DNA of 64,000 nucleotides from [Eubacterium] cellulosolvens LD2006 (GCF_000621585.1 NZ_JHXY01000005.1:1-64000), one strand, 5' to 3'. Shown: positions 53,220-62,129, counted from the stretch's first letter. A program made the numbers and translations. Notes: generated by a model not told the origin, from the letters alone.

Positions 53220-53981
53220 TTATAATCTGACAGAAATGCCCTGCTCCCTGAGATACTTCTTCAGTGTGCGGATCTCCAGTTCTTTATAATGGAAGAGCGA
53301 TGCCGCAAGGGCTGCCTCTGCTTTTCCTTCTGTGAGGGCGTCACGAAAGTGTTCCATATTGCCCGCGCCGCCTGATGCGATGACGGGAATCTTTACTTCA
53401 GATGCGATGGCGCGTGTGAGTTCCAGATCGTAACCGGCCTTTGTGCCGTCACAGTCCATGCTGGTGAGCAGAATCTCTCCTGCTCCGAGCGCCTCTGCCT
53501 TTGCCGCCCATTCCACGGCGTCAATGCCCACATCCAGGCGTCCGCCGTGTTTGTAGATGGTCCATCCCTCGCCGTTCTCTCTGCGTCTGGCGTCAATGGC
53601 CACGACGACGCACTGGCTTCCGAATTTCATGGCTGCCTCGCTGATCAGATTCGGATTGTCGATGGCTGAGGAGTTGATCGAGATCTTGTCCGCGCCCTCG
53701 CGGAGAAGCATCTTGAAATCATCGACGGTGCGGATACCGCCGCCGACTGTGAAGGGAATGAAGACCTGCTCCGCAACTTTGCGGACCATGTCCACGACGG
53801 TGGTTCTGTGGTCGCTGGAGGCTGTGATATCCAGGAAGACCAGCTCGTCGGCTCCTTCTTTGTCATAGGCCTTGGCAACTTCCACCGGATCTCCGGCGTC
53901 GCGCAGATCCACGAAGTTCACGCCTTTTACGACGCGGCCGTCCTTGACATCCAGACAGGGAATAATTCTCTTTGTATGCAT
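53220..53981 (-). CDS. hisF: Imidazole glycerol phosphate synthase subunit HisF
   Basis: The cyclase subunit of histidine biosynthesis; 253 aa TIM barrel. The N-terminus [19 protein letters not shown] holds the catalytic Asp of the LDV motif, the [10 protein letters not shown] strand follows, and the second catalytic Asp is in [14 protein letters not shown]. It lies 3 bp from hisH on the same strand; the rest of the his pathway is not in the window. Confidence 0.96.
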   Translation of the reverse strand: MHTKRIIPCLDVKDGRVVKGVNFVDLRDAGDPVEVAKAYDKEGADELVFLDITASSDHRTTVVDMVRKVAEQVFIPFTVGGGIRTVDDFKMLLREGADKISINSSAIDNPNLISEAAMKFGSQCVVVAIDARRRENGEGWTIYKHGGRLDVGIDAVEWAAKAEALGAGEILLTSMDCDGTKAGYDLELTRAIASEVKIPVIASGGAGNMEHFRDALTEGKAEAALAASLFHYKELEIRTLKKYLREQGISVRL

Positions 53982-53984
53982 TCG

Positions 53985-54602
53985 TCAGTCCTCCTTTCCG
54001 ATGGAAGCAAAGTTTCTGAGGATCTGAAGACCCGTGTCGGAACTTTTTTCCGGATGGAACTGCGTTGCAAATACATTGTCTTTCTCAACGGATGCGTGAA
54101 TGGTGACGCCGTAATCGGCGGTCGCTTTCACGATTTTTTCATCGGCCGCCTTCAGATAGAAGGAGTGCACGAAATATACGTAGGACTGCTCCGGAATTCC
54201 CCGGAACAGACGTCCTTCATTGACCAGATGCAGTGAATTCCAGCCCATATGCGGAATTTTCAGACCGTCTCCCTCAGGGATCCGAAGTACTTCTCCCTTC
54301 AGAATTCCGAGTCCCTCGACGCCCGGGCTCTCTTCGCTCCGCTCGAACAGAAGCTGCAGTCCGAGACAGATTCCCAGAAACGGCTTGCCGGAAGCGGCAA
54401 TTTCCCGGATGACCGGCACGAGTTCATACCGGTTCAGGTTATCCATACAGTCACCGAATGCACCCACACCCGGCAGTATCACTTTGTCAGCACTGCGAAG
54501 CACGGCAGGATCCCGGCTGACAACTGCCTCTTCCCCGATGGCAGCCAGCGCTTTTTCCACACTCCGAATATTGCCCGCATCATAATCAATGATTGCGATC
54601 AT
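53985..54602 (-). CDS. hisH: Imidazole glycerol phosphate synthase subunit HisH
   Basis: The class I glutaminase partner of HisF; 205 aa from MIAIIDYDAGN (ATG at 54602, GAGGG upstream), while an earlier GTG would add 5 residues. The nucleophile loop is FLGICLGLQLLF (Cys79), with the His-Glu pair in TQFHPEKSSDTG. It forms a heterodimer that channels ammonia into HisF. Confidence 0.95.
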   Translation of the reverse strand: MIAIIDYDAGNIRSVEKALAAIGEEAVVSRDPAVLRSADKVILPGVGAFGDCMDNLNRYELVPVIREIAASGKPFLGICLGLQLLFERSEESPGVEGLGILKGEVLRIPEGDGLKIPHMGWNSLHLVNEGRLFRGIPEQSYVYFVHSFYLKAADEKIVKATADYGVTIHASVEKDNVFATQFHPEKSSDTGLQILRNFASIGKED

Positions 54603-54818
54603 AATTGAAACCCTCACGATCTATGTGTTATCATATATCTCCGTACGGCAAACGCCGCACAATACATCGTACCTTATTTTTTGTTTGAATACAAGTTTTC
54701 GACCCTAACCATTTCGAAGTATACGGGGCTTTCCGGAGGGAACCTTATGCCCGGTTCTTCCGGCCGATGCGCGAATACCGGAAGCGGATTCGGGTCGTCA
54801 ACCCTGGAGGTTTTTGAT

Positions 54819-55757
54819 ATGAAAAATAATACCGGCTCTGTACAAACACGCCACTCCATTTATCTCCTGCTTGCCGCCTTTTTCTGGGGCACGACGTTTG
54901 TCGCGCAGGATATGGCCATGGAGGTCATGCAGCCTTTCACCTTCAATGTCTGCCGTTTCCTGCTCGGCTCGATGGTTCTGATTCCGGTGGCTCTTCTGAC
55001 CGGAAGAATCGATCCGCTTTCTGTGAACTACCGCGGAGCTGAAATCCCGGGTGTCTCCACACCGCCGGGAGAGCGCAGGAAACATTTACTGCTCGGCGGC
55101 TTCTGCTGCGGCCTCTGCGTTTTTCTCGCCGGCGGCTTTCAGCAGGTGGGCATCGTCTACACGACGGCCGGAAAGTCGGGCTTTGTGACGGCTCTGTACA
55201 TTATTCTTGTCCCCATCCTCGGACTTTTTATCGGACGGAAGTGCACGCCGCTGATCTGGCTTTCCATCGCGATCGCCATCGTCGGCTTCTATTTCCTCTG
55301 CATCAAGGAGGATTTCTCCGTCAACCGCGGAGACCTGATTACGCTGGGAAGTTCTTTCATATTCGCGACGCAGATTCTGATGGTCGATCACTTCTCACCG
55401 AAGTGCAACGGTGTGCAGTTGTCCTGCCTTCAGTTCCTGGTTGCCGGCCTGCTGTCTCTGATTCCTGCGTTTGTCTTTGAGAATCCGGAGTTTGCGGCCA
55501 TCCAGTCCGCGATTCTGCCGATCCTCTACTCAGCGATCCTGTCCTCGGGCGTGGCCTATACGCTTCAGATTATCGGACAGCGTGGTCTCAATCCGACACT
55601 GGCGTCTCTGCTGATGAGTGTGGAATCTGTGATCTCGGTTCTCGCCGGATGGATTATTCTCGGGGATACGCTGACGGGAAAGGAGATTCTGGGATGTGTG
55701 CTGGTTTTTGCGGGAGTGATCCTTGCGCAGATGCCGGCGGGGAAACCCAAAAGGTAA
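54819..55757 (+). CDS. EamA/DMT-family transporter
   Basis: A 312-aa membrane protein with ten predicted helices from two EamA repeats. The repeats are marked by YLLLAAFFWGTTFVAQDMAM and by SCLQFLVAGLLSLIPAF and LMSVESVISVLAGWIILGDTL. The ATG at 54819 has GGAGG 8 bp upstream; an upstream in-frame stretch of 46 codons lacks similarity and is probably leader. It is divergent from hisH. DMT members export amino acids or other metabolites; the cargo is unknown. A strong terminator follows. Confidence 0.85.
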   Translation: MKNNTGSVQTRHSIYLLLAAFFWGTTFVAQDMAMEVMQPFTFNVCRFLLGSMVLIPVALLTGRIDPLSVNYRGAEIPGVSTPPGERRKHLLLGGFCCGLCVFLAGGFQQVGIVYTTAGKSGFVTALYIILVPILGLFIGRKCTPLIWLSIAIAIVGFYFLCIKEDFSVNRGDLITLGSSFIFATQILMVDHFSPKCNGVQLSCLQFLVAGLLSLIPAFVFENPEFAAIQSAILPILYSAILSSGVAYTLQIIGQRGLNPTLASLLMSVESVISVLAGWIILGDTLTGKEILGCVLVFAGVILAQMPAGKPKR

Positions 55758-55837
55758 GTATGGCTCATTGGATAATAGGGATGAAAGAGCAGATCATCGA
55801 TGACCTTAATGGTGTCATGTCGGATTTCCTATATATA

Positions 55838-55897
55838 AACAGGAGCATACCACCCTGCGTGCTTGTCCACGCCTGTGTGATATGCTCCTGTTTTTTT
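55838..55897 (+). terminator. Rho-independent terminator of the EamA gene
   Basis: AAACAGGAGCATA and TATGCTCCTGTTT form a long stem followed by TTTTTTT, about 80 bp after the stop. Confidence 0.9.
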
Positions 55898-56009
55898 ATG
55901 CTACTGCAGAACGTTATGGATCTGTTCTGCCTCTTGCTTTCATTTTTTTCTACAGATGTTTTTTAGCGGTGCTCTCATTGTGTCACTGCTTATACGATCT
56001 GTCCTGTTC

Positions 56010-57326
56010 TTATACTCCGAGCAGATTCTTCAGGCTGCATTTGCCGTCGAGGTTAAGCTCTGAGTATTTCACTCTCTTGCCTGCCGGTGTCGGTGTAGGT
56101 TTCTTTGTCGGGCCGGCGGTTGTCGGCTTCGGAGACACCTTCGGTGTCGGTGTAGGTGTTGCCTTGCCGGCTGTCACTACCCAAAGACCGTCGGAATTCT
56201 TCTTGTTGATGTAACCCGGCTGCATCTGTCTGGAATGTACTTCTGCTGTGTAGGTACCACCCTTGATATCGTAAATACCGCACAGGTAATTGTAGGTAAC
56301 GTTTGTCATTCCCTCGTCGAGAACGGCCGGTACATCCGCAGGTGCTTTGAAGGTTCCGCCGCTGATTCCGACTTTGCTGCTCTGCGCAAGGCCGCCGATG
56401 AAGAGTGCTGTATCTCCGGTCATGTTTGTGCAGTTGTCTGTCTCGCCGGCTTCGGTTCCGGTTGTTGTGATGGTTCCGCCGGTCACGGTTACATCCTGGG
56501 AGTAAACTTCTACTCCGTTGATGCCGCCGGTTACTGTTCCGCCGCTCACCGTAACTTTAGCCTTTGAATCCTCGCCGTCTGCTTTCGCGGAGATTGCGGA
56601 GTTATTCTCGGAGACTACTTTACCGCTCTTTACAATTACTTCTACACTGTCCACAGTCTCTTTTCGATCGAGTCTGTAGAGTGACTGTTTGTCATATACA
56701 CGAATCGCATAGCTTCCGGCCTTGATGCTTCCGCCATCAACCGTAACTTTCGAGCTTCCGGTCAGTCCGATCGCAGTATTGCCGTATCTGTACAGGGATG
56801 TTGTATCCGCTCCTGTCCACGGTTCCGCGTCCTGAACAACAGAAGCGCCTTTTCCGATCTGAAGCGCACCGCTTCCGTAGACCTCGATCATGGCCTGTCC
56901 GGTTGTAGCAGCTGTGGAGAGCACTTTGCCCTTGCTGTTTCCGACTGTCGGTGTGTACTGCGTATGGCTCTCAACAGAGCCCTTGCCGGTAGAATCGATG
57001 ATGGTAAGTTTTCCGTAAACCTTAAGATTTCCGTCATCGGAATTCGCCAGTGTGAGAACATGGCCGTTGGTGTCAATGGTGACATCCTGTCCCTTCTCTA
57101 CGATCAGGCCTTTCGTCGATGCGTTCGTATCTGCTGTCAGTTTGATGACATCGCCCTTGGACGCAGAGGCGATCTGCGACGCAAGATCCGCGCCTGTCAC
57201 TTCCTCGCCGATGGTCTCCTGTGAAACCTGAGTCTTTGCCTGTGCCACATCAGCGTACACCGGTACACTTGCAGAAACTCCGATAAAAGCTGACAGAAGC
57301 AATGCCAATACACGTCTTCTCTTCAT
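56010..57326 (-). CDS. Secreted beta-helix-like surface protein with Pro/Thr linker
   Basis: A 438-aa exported protein. Signal peptide 1-25 (RRRVLALLLSAFIGVSASVPVYA). Residues about 45-380 are built of short repeats such as KVTVDGGSI, KVTVSGGTVTGG, DVTVTGGTITTTG and KVGISGGTFKAP, the pattern of right-handed parallel beta-helices seen in adhesins and polysaccharide-binding proteins. A Pro/Thr linker (TPTPTPKVSPKPTT) precedes a short tail, YSELNLDGKCSLKNLLGV, which is similar to the first half of a type I dockerin. A GGGGG ribosome site stands before the ATG. Likely an adhesin or glycan-binding protein. Confidence 0.75.
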   Translation of the reverse strand: MKRRRVLALLLSAFIGVSASVPVYADVAQAKTQVSQETIGEEVTGADLASQIASASKGDVIKLTADTNASTKGLIVEKGQDVTIDTNGHVLTLANSDDGNLKVYGKLTIIDSTGKGSVESHTQYTPTVGNSKGKVLSTAATTGQAMIEVYGSGALQIGKGASVVQDAEPWTGADTTSLYRYGNTAIGLTGSSKVTVDGGSIKAGSYAIRVYDKQSLYRLDRKETVDSVEVIVKSGKVVSENNSAISAKADGEDSKAKVTVSGGTVTGGINGVEVYSQDVTVTGGTITTTGTEAGETDNCTNMTGDTALFIGGLAQSSKVGISGGTFKAPADVPAVLDEGMTNVTYNYLCGIYDIKGGTYTAEVHSRQMQPGYINKKNSDGLWVVTAGKATPTPTPKVSPKPTTAGPTKKPTPTPAGKRVKYSELNLDGKCSLKNLLGV

Positions 57327-57451
57327 TGTTTTTATCCCCCATAATTGAACCCGAACATAGTTCCCGTATCTTAAATATACGAAAACGTTATACTAGTCTC
57401 ATTGTATAATTATCAGACAATAAAGTCAATTAGAAAACTATTCGAAACGCC

Positions 57452-57490
57452 GAAGATCCGGCAGAGCTTCTCCGTCTCTGCCGGATCTTC
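57452..57490. repeat. Perfect 15-bp stem-loop in the 57.4-kb gap
   Basis: GAAGATCCGGCAGAG (57452-57466) and its exact complement (57476-57490) enclose a 9-nt loop. It has no U-tract and lies some 125 bp upstream of the beta-helix gene. It may be a regulatory hairpin or part of an old element. Confidence 0.6.
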
Positions 57491-57736
57491 ACTGAATACT
57501 CAAAATCCCCCCCACAGGAATATTGACATATATAAGCTGAATCCAGATATCATACGTTTTGAATCTTATAAAGCGAAACGATCCGATCACTTTCTATTTC
57601 CGAAATCGTTTAACTGTCTTAATTATATAACATTTTCACACACCGTCAATAGTTTAGGATGTTTTTCGGATTTATTTCAGAATCATTTACAATTTTCTGT
57701 TTTTTCTTTCATGCACACCTGATAAATCGCCGCTGA
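57491..57736. other. AT-rich intergenic stretch, no gene recognised
   Basis: Part of the 900-bp gap between the beta-helix gene (start 57326) and yerC (stop 58242). It is AT-rich, with no convincing open frame, ribosome site or RNA gene. The rest of the gap holds the 15-bp stem-loop, a small open frame and a family II element. Confidence 0.5.
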
Positions 57737-57898
57737 TCATCCTCCCGGAGGGAAAAACTGCTTGCACATCGCCCCTTCTTGTAGCGAAACATCATGACTC
57801 TTTTTCGTGATCACTTCGATATCCACGGGTGTTACGGGCGAAGACGTTTTCGCACTCGGTCTCCGTCTGATTTCAATTTCCGGCATCTCCCTTGCCAT
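57737..57898 (-). CDS. Possible 53-aa small protein
   Basis: An open frame ATG...TGA of 53 residues, starting MAREMPEIEIRRRPSAK and ending FFPPGG, with AAGGGG at a suitable distance upstream. It is rich in charged residues with one Cys and no membrane segment. No family recognised. It lies just downstream (minus strand) of family II copy 2. It could be a real small gene, a remnant or chance. Confidence 0.3.
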   Translation of the reverse strand: MAREMPEIEIRRRPSAKTSSPVTPVDIEVITKKSHDVSLQEGAMCKQFFPPGG

Positions 57899-57955
57899 TA
57901 AAATATGCCCCTTCCAACATCTCTTCCACAGTCAGGCCGCCCCCTTTCCTCGTCC

Positions 57956-58165
57956 GCGGGGCAGGGACATGTCCGCGAACGATAGGAAGCCGAGGCAGGA
58001 AGCGATGCAAAAGCGTCGCCGGTGGAGGACTGTCTGAGCGCATTTCAATACTTGCAGGAAGCATCAGCCGCTATTAATGCGCAAGTTTCCGAAACCGGCG
58101 AAAATAGGCAGCGCAGCGATTCCAACGAGGCAACGTGTTCGCGGACATATTCCTGACTCACGGGC
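57956..58165. repeat. Family II structured element, copy 2
   Basis: It shares CCGCGAACGATAGGA (57973-57987) and ACGTGTTCGCGG (58133-58144) exactly with the copy at 35405, with nearly the same distance between them (172 and 174 bp). The interior sequence differs, but a helix GCGCATT/AATGCGC (58038-58044 and 58076-58082) sits at the same offset as the 10-bp helix of copy 1, and GGCAG/CTGTC (57994-58034) at the offset of GGAC/GTCC. The outer stem is imperfect. No coding capacity is convincing. Confidence 0.7.
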
Positions 58166-58180
58166 GTACCAAAAGATACG

Positions 58181-58224
58181 AAAAAAAAGCCGCCGGAGAA
58201 AGCTATTTGCTTCCCCGACAGCCT
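58181..58224 (-). terminator. Rho-independent terminator of yerC
   Basis: On the minus strand, AGGCTGTCGGGGAAGC and GCTTTCTCCGGCGGCTT pair with G-U pairs and are followed by TTTTTTTT (58181-58188). Confidence 0.85.
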
Positions 58225-58241
58225 CTTTCATTTCATTTCCA

Positions 58242-58553
58242 TTACTCTTCCGGTTTGTAATTACCGTCGGCAGCCATTCTGGTCAGAACCATCTCGTATC
58301 CGTCGTTTCCGTAGATAAGGGAACGGTTTACGCGACTGATTGTAGCCGTGGATGCTCCTGTCTTCTTGGAGATATCAAGATAGGTCTTGTTCTCGCGAAG
58401 CATTGTGGCAACCTCGAAGCGCTGAGATAATGAAAGCAGCTCATTGATCGTACATGCATCCTCAAAGAAGGTGTAGCATTCATCCACGGTCTTCAATGTC
58501 AAAATCGCCTGGAATAACTGATCAACGGCCTCGGTATGTATATCCTTACTCAT
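58242..58553 (-). CDS. YerC/YecD-family TrpR-related regulator
   Basis: A 103-aa helical DNA-binding protein of the TrpR superfamily (YerC/YecD group). The helix-turn-helix is the segment MLRENKTYLDISKKTGASTATISRVNRSL near residues 55-83. I start it at ATG 58551-58553, with GGAGG about 9 bp upstream. No tryptophan genes are near, so effector and targets are unknown. The promoter at 58712-58740 and a near-perfect 16-bp palindrome at its start site suggest autorepression. Confidence 0.87.
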   Translation of the reverse strand: MSKDIHTEAVDQLFQAILTLKTVDECYTFFEDACTINELLSLSQRFEVATMLRENKTYLDISKKTGASTATISRVNRSLIYGNDGYEMVLTRMAADGNYKPEE

Positions 58554-58687
58554 GATGATGTGCCTCCATTCGCTCATATGTAAGTACGTCTCTCGCAGGA
58601 AGCCCGGACACCCTGTAACGGTGGCGGAGTGATACGAATCATAAAGGAATATGACCCGATCTCAGCTGTCTGCTCCGGTTTCACTAC

Positions 58688-58703
58688 GGTAACGTTACTG
58701 TCT
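58688..58703. promoter_or_regulatory. 16-bp palindrome at the yerC transcription start
   Basis: ACGGTAACGTTACTGT is a palindrome with one mismatched pair and a perfect GTAACGTTAC core. It covers the expected +1 of the yerC promoter, a classical repressor position. Confidence 0.55.
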
Positions 58704-58711
58704 GATGGTAT

Positions 58712-58740
58712 TTTAGCACACTAAAGTTTTACAGTCAAGA
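58712..58740 (-). promoter_or_regulatory. Promoter of yerC
   Basis: On the minus strand, TTGACT (58735-58740) and TAAAAT (58712-58717) are 17 bp apart. The -35 overlaps the ribF stop codon. Confidence 0.8.
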
Positions 58741-59664
58741 ATTGTCCGGCTGAAAGAATTGATCCGCAGCCTGAATATCTTCGTCCATCTGATTCTTTAA
58801 CGCATCGATGGAATCAAATTTTTTCTCAGATCTTCGAAACTTCAAAAATTCTACTCTTGCTTCCTGTCCGTAGAGATCCAGCGAGCAGTCGAAGAGGTAG
58901 GTCTCCAGTCCGACAGCGGATCCGTCTACGGTAGGTTTCACTCCGAGATTCGAAATTCCCTGATACCATTTGCCTCCGACCAGGGTTCTGGTGAAGTAGA
59001 CACCTCTGGGCGGAAGCATCTTCTCCGAGAGCGGAACCGTGTTGATCGTCGGAAAACCGAGGGTGTGTCCGAGATGTCTGCCGTGTACCACTTCTCCGGC
59101 CATAAAATACGGATAGGAGAGGAGGTTCTGCACCCGCTGCATATCCCCTTCGGCGATGCACTCGCGCACATAGCTGCTGCTGATCTCCCGGTCCCCGTCC
59201 TTCTCCTTCTCCTCGACAAAAACATCGAAGCCATATTTTGCTCCGAGGGAGACGAGAAGGTCTGCGTCACCGGCACGGTCTTTTCCGAATCTCGCGTCTG
59301 TGCCGACGACCACCGCGCCTGCGTGAAGTCTTCCGACGAGAAGTTCCTTCACAAAGTCCTCGGCCGACATGGAGCGGAGCTCTTCCGTGAAGGGACATTC
59401 CACGAGAAGATCGATGCCGAGTTCCCGAAGGATCTCATCTCTCTCCCGGTTCGTCGTGATCATCTTCATCTGACGCGCTCCGAGCATCACCTGCGGAGAC
59501 ACGGTAAAGGTAAAGACCGCCGACCGGCCGCCGGCCTTCGCTGCCAGCGCCCGCGCCTTCCGGATCAGCTTCCGGTGTCCCCTGTGGACGCCGTCGAATT
59601 TTCCGAGCGTAATGACACTGGGACGATCGCTCTCATATTTCATTATGTCGTGAATGTATTCCAT
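58735..59664 (-). CDS. ribF: Bifunctional riboflavin kinase/FAD synthetase
   Basis: Makes FMN and FAD from riboflavin; 309 aa. The N-terminal nucleotidyltransferase domain has GKFDGVHRGH (about 22-31) and TFTVSPQ; ISSSYVRECI closes it. The C-terminal flavokinase domain has LGHTLGFPTINT and the strand PPRGVYFTRTLVGG. The order truB-ribF is the usual end of the infB operon. It is cotranscribed with truB, and its end overlaps the yerC promoter. Confidence 0.95.
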   Translation of the reverse strand: MEYIHDIMKYESDRPSVITLGKFDGVHRGHRKLIRKARALAAKAGGRSAVFTFTVSPQVMLGARQMKMITTNRERDEILRELGIDLLVECPFTEELRSMSAEDFVKELLVGRLHAGAVVVGTDARFGKDRAGDADLLVSLGAKYGFDVFVEEKEKDGDREISSSYVRECIAEGDMQRVQNLLSYPYFMAGEVVHGRHLGHTLGFPTINTVPLSEKMLPPRGVYFTRTLVGGKWYQGISNLGVKPTVDGSAVGLETYLFDCSLDLYGQEARVEFLKFRRSEKKFDSIDALKNQMDEDIQAADQFFQPDNS

Positions 59665-59808
59665 TTCTATCCTCTTTGTTCACGGGATTTTATCAGCTTT
59701 CACGCACCTGCGAAGCAGACGCTCGCAAGCGGCATCATCTCTCGAAGGCTCTACTTCCGCCGGGCGATCCCATCTCCTGGAACGCTGCACACCGCAACCG
59801 CTCGTATT

Positions 59809-60783
59809 TCATCCGTCGCCTTCCGGATCGTAAAAGATTTTGTCGGGACGGAACTGATTGTTTTTCCGATCCAGCGTATAGACTCCGATAAATGCGCCCA
59901 CCGAATCGTAGAGTCTGACAGACATCTGTTCATCCGCCTCCGCATTTGTCGCGAACAGGCTTGCCATATCGCGGTTCTGTTCCAGATCGAAGCTTCCCGT
60001 AAGGGAATTGCTTAAGAAACGGATCGGAACCGGATTTCCGTTGTGTACCAGGACATCCGCCGACTGGGACGCGGAAAAGGAAGGAAGCTCGTCGAACATG
60101 CGGTCCACCGGAATCAGAATGTCTCCGAGGCGGCCCTTCTCACAGTATTCCGCAATATCCGCCAGTCTGTGCGCCTTGCGCTCGTCAAAAATACCGACTC
60201 TCGTTCTTGTCAGCTGCTCCATACAGCCTCCGCAGCCGAGTTTCTGCCCGATATCGTGGCAGAGGGTGCGGATGTAGGTTCCCTTGGAACAGGTGACGCG
60301 GATTGTGGCTCTCGGCATCTCGCAGGAGAGAAGGCGAATCTCGTAGAAGTGCACCGGACGCGCCTTGCGCTCGACTTCTTTTCCCTCTCTCGCCAGCTCA
60401 TAGAGTTTCTTTCCGTTGACCTTCAGGGCGGAGTACATCGGCGGAACCTGCATCTGGTCGCCCTCAAAGCTCTTGAGCACTTCCTCCAGGTCTTCCCTTG
60501 CGCAGTTCACCTCATGCTCCTCGAGCACCGTTCCGGACGTATCCTGGGTGTCCGTGATCTGTCCAAGCAGAAGATGCGCCTCATAGGTCTTTGTCTCATT
60601 TGTGAGATACTCACAGATTCTGGTAGCTTTTCCCAGACATACAGGAAGAACGCCGACCGCGTCAGGGTCAAGCGTTCCCGTGTGTCCGATTTTTTTCTGA
60701 TGTACGATACCTCTCAGTTTCGCTACCACGTCGTGTGAGGTAAACCCCTTTTCCTTATATACGTTAATTACACCGTTTATCAT
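59809..60783 (-). CDS. truB: tRNA pseudouridine-55 synthase
   Basis: Makes the universal pseudouridine 55 in the tRNA T-arm; 324 aa. The catalytic Asp39 is in GHTGTLDPDAVGVLP; the family segments KGTYIRTLCHDIG and MEQLTRTRVGIF follow, then a C-terminal PUA-like domain. It is 4 bp from nrnA and followed by ribF after a gap of about 140 bp with no feature I could identify. Confidence 0.95.
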   Translation of the reverse strand: MINGVINVYKEKGFTSHDVVAKLRGIVHQKKIGHTGTLDPDAVGVLPVCLGKATRICEYLTNETKTYEAHLLLGQITDTQDTSGTVLEEHEVNCAREDLEEVLKSFEGDQMQVPPMYSALKVNGKKLYELAREGKEVERKARPVHFYEIRLLSCEMPRATIRVTCSKGTYIRTLCHDIGQKLGCGGCMEQLTRTRVGIFDERKAHRLADIAEYCEKGRLGDILIPVDRMFDELPSFSASQSADVLVHNGNPVPIRFLSNSLTGSFDLEQNRDMASLFATNAEADEQMSVRLYDSVGAFIGVYTLDRKNNQFRPDKIFYDPEGDG

Positions 60784-60787
60784 CGAA

Positions 60788-61735
60788 TTAAACCAAGTCT
60801 CTTTCCAGATATAAAGTCAGATTGTTGATCACGTCATATACCGATCCCTGCATCACACAGCCGGCCGCGCGCACATGTCCGCCGCCGCCGAATTTCTGGG
60901 CAATCGCACTGACATCCACCTTCTCGCTGGAACGCAGGCTGACCTTGAATACACCGGACTCTTTCTCATACATAAAAATAGCCACTTCGACGCCTGCTGT
61001 ATTTCTCAGCTGGCTCACGATTCCGTCCATGTCCGTAGAGGTTGCACCGTAGAAATTGATGTCGCGGTTTTTCAGATATCCGATGATCAGCTTTCCGCCA
61101 AACATCTGAATACTCTCCATGAGCGTCCTTGCAAGGAGCTGATTCTGAAGGCTTGTCTTCTGATAATACGTTCTGTCGATGATCTTATTGAAAGGAACTC
61201 CTTTTTCCATCAGATCCGCGGCAATCCGCATGGTCTCCGGAGATGTACAGGAATACTGGAAAACACCTGTGTCGTGAACGATCCCCATGTAGATGGCCTC
61301 GGCACATTTCTCGCTGATCTTTTCCGGATCCATGAAGCGGTAAACCACTTCGCTGGCCGAGCTGGCCTGCGGATCGTTGATCAGCCAGGTGTACTGCTCA
61401 CGGTTTGTCACATGATGATCGAAGCAGAGGACTTTGCCGGCTTTCTCTGTCAGAGAACCTGCGACGCCGATTCTGTCCTTGCTACTGATATCCAGCAGGA
61501 TCAGAAGATCATAATCTTTGTCCATGAGCCGGCTCTTTACATTGTCTATTTCTTCGATGAACCGGAACTCAGGCTTAAAGTGCTCCAGATATACATCTGC
61601 CTCAATCTCCGGGAAATTGTCCCTCAGATACAGATAGGTTGCCATACAGGAACCGACACAGTCGCCATCCGGGTTTACATGCCCCGCGATGGCAACGGTG
61701 CGGACTCCATTCAGAAACTCATCAATTCTGTTCAT
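60788..61735 (-). CDS. nrnA: DHH/DHHA1 phosphoesterase, NrnA-like
   Basis: Degrades nano-RNA and may remove the 3'-phosphate of pAp; 315 aa. The DHH motifs are AGHVNPDGDCVGS (residues 16-28), LILLDISSKDRIGVAG and CFDHHVTNRE; the DHHA1 glycine motif is KFGGGGHVRAAGCVM. It begins inside the end of rbfA (14-bp overlap). The order rbfA-nrnA-truB is standard in Firmicutes. Confidence 0.93.
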   Translation of the reverse strand: MNRIDEFLNGVRTVAIAGHVNPDGDCVGSCMATYLYLRDNFPEIEADVYLEHFKPEFRFIEEIDNVKSRLMDKDYDLLILLDISSKDRIGVAGSLTEKAGKVLCFDHHVTNREQYTWLINDPQASSASEVVYRFMDPEKISEKCAEAIYMGIVHDTGVFQYSCTSPETMRIAADLMEKGVPFNKIIDRTYYQKTSLQNQLLARTLMESIQMFGGKLIIGYLKNRDINFYGATSTDMDGIVSQLRNTAGVEVAIFMYEKESGVFKVSLRSSEKVDVSAIAQKFGGGGHVRAAGCVMQGSVYDVINNLTLYLERDLV

Positions 61736-62111
61736 CCGATACCTCGTGTTTCTTTCTGTCCTCTTCCATGACTTCGTCGATACGTTTTGACATATTTACG
61801 CCGTACTCAATGGACTCATCGAGACGGAACGTCAGCTCCGGCGTATTGCGAAGATTCAGTTTTACGGCAAGTTCGTGACGGATGAATTTTGCGGAACTGC
61901 GAAGTCCCGCCATGGTATCCGCCTTTGCCTTCTCGTCACCCAGCACGCTGATCATGACCTTGCAGGTCTTCAGATCCGGCGCGACGATGGCCTCTGTGAC
62001 AGAGGTCATCATCGCGATCCGCGGATCTTTGACGTCGTTTCTGATAATGCTGCTGAGTTCTTCTTTGACTGCCTCGTTAATTCTTGTATTTTTAACGCTG
62101 TTTTTTCTCAT
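61722..62111 (-). CDS. rbfA: 30S ribosome-binding factor RbfA
   Basis: A KH-fold protein for late 16S rRNA maturation and cold adaptation; 129 aa. The conserved segments are INEAVKEELSSIIRNDVKDPRI near the N-terminus, KVMISVLGDEKAK, and LRNTPELTFRLDESIEYG in the second half. It follows infB by 18 bp. Confidence 0.94.
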   Translation of the reverse strand: MRKNSVKNTRINEAVKEELSSIIRNDVKDPRIAMMTSVTEAIVAPDLKTCKVMISVLGDEKAKADTMAGLRSSAKFIRHELAVKLNLRNTPELTFRLDESIEYGVNMSKRIDEVMEEDRKKHEVSDEQN

Positions 62112-62129
62112 AGCTTACCTCGTACAGGA

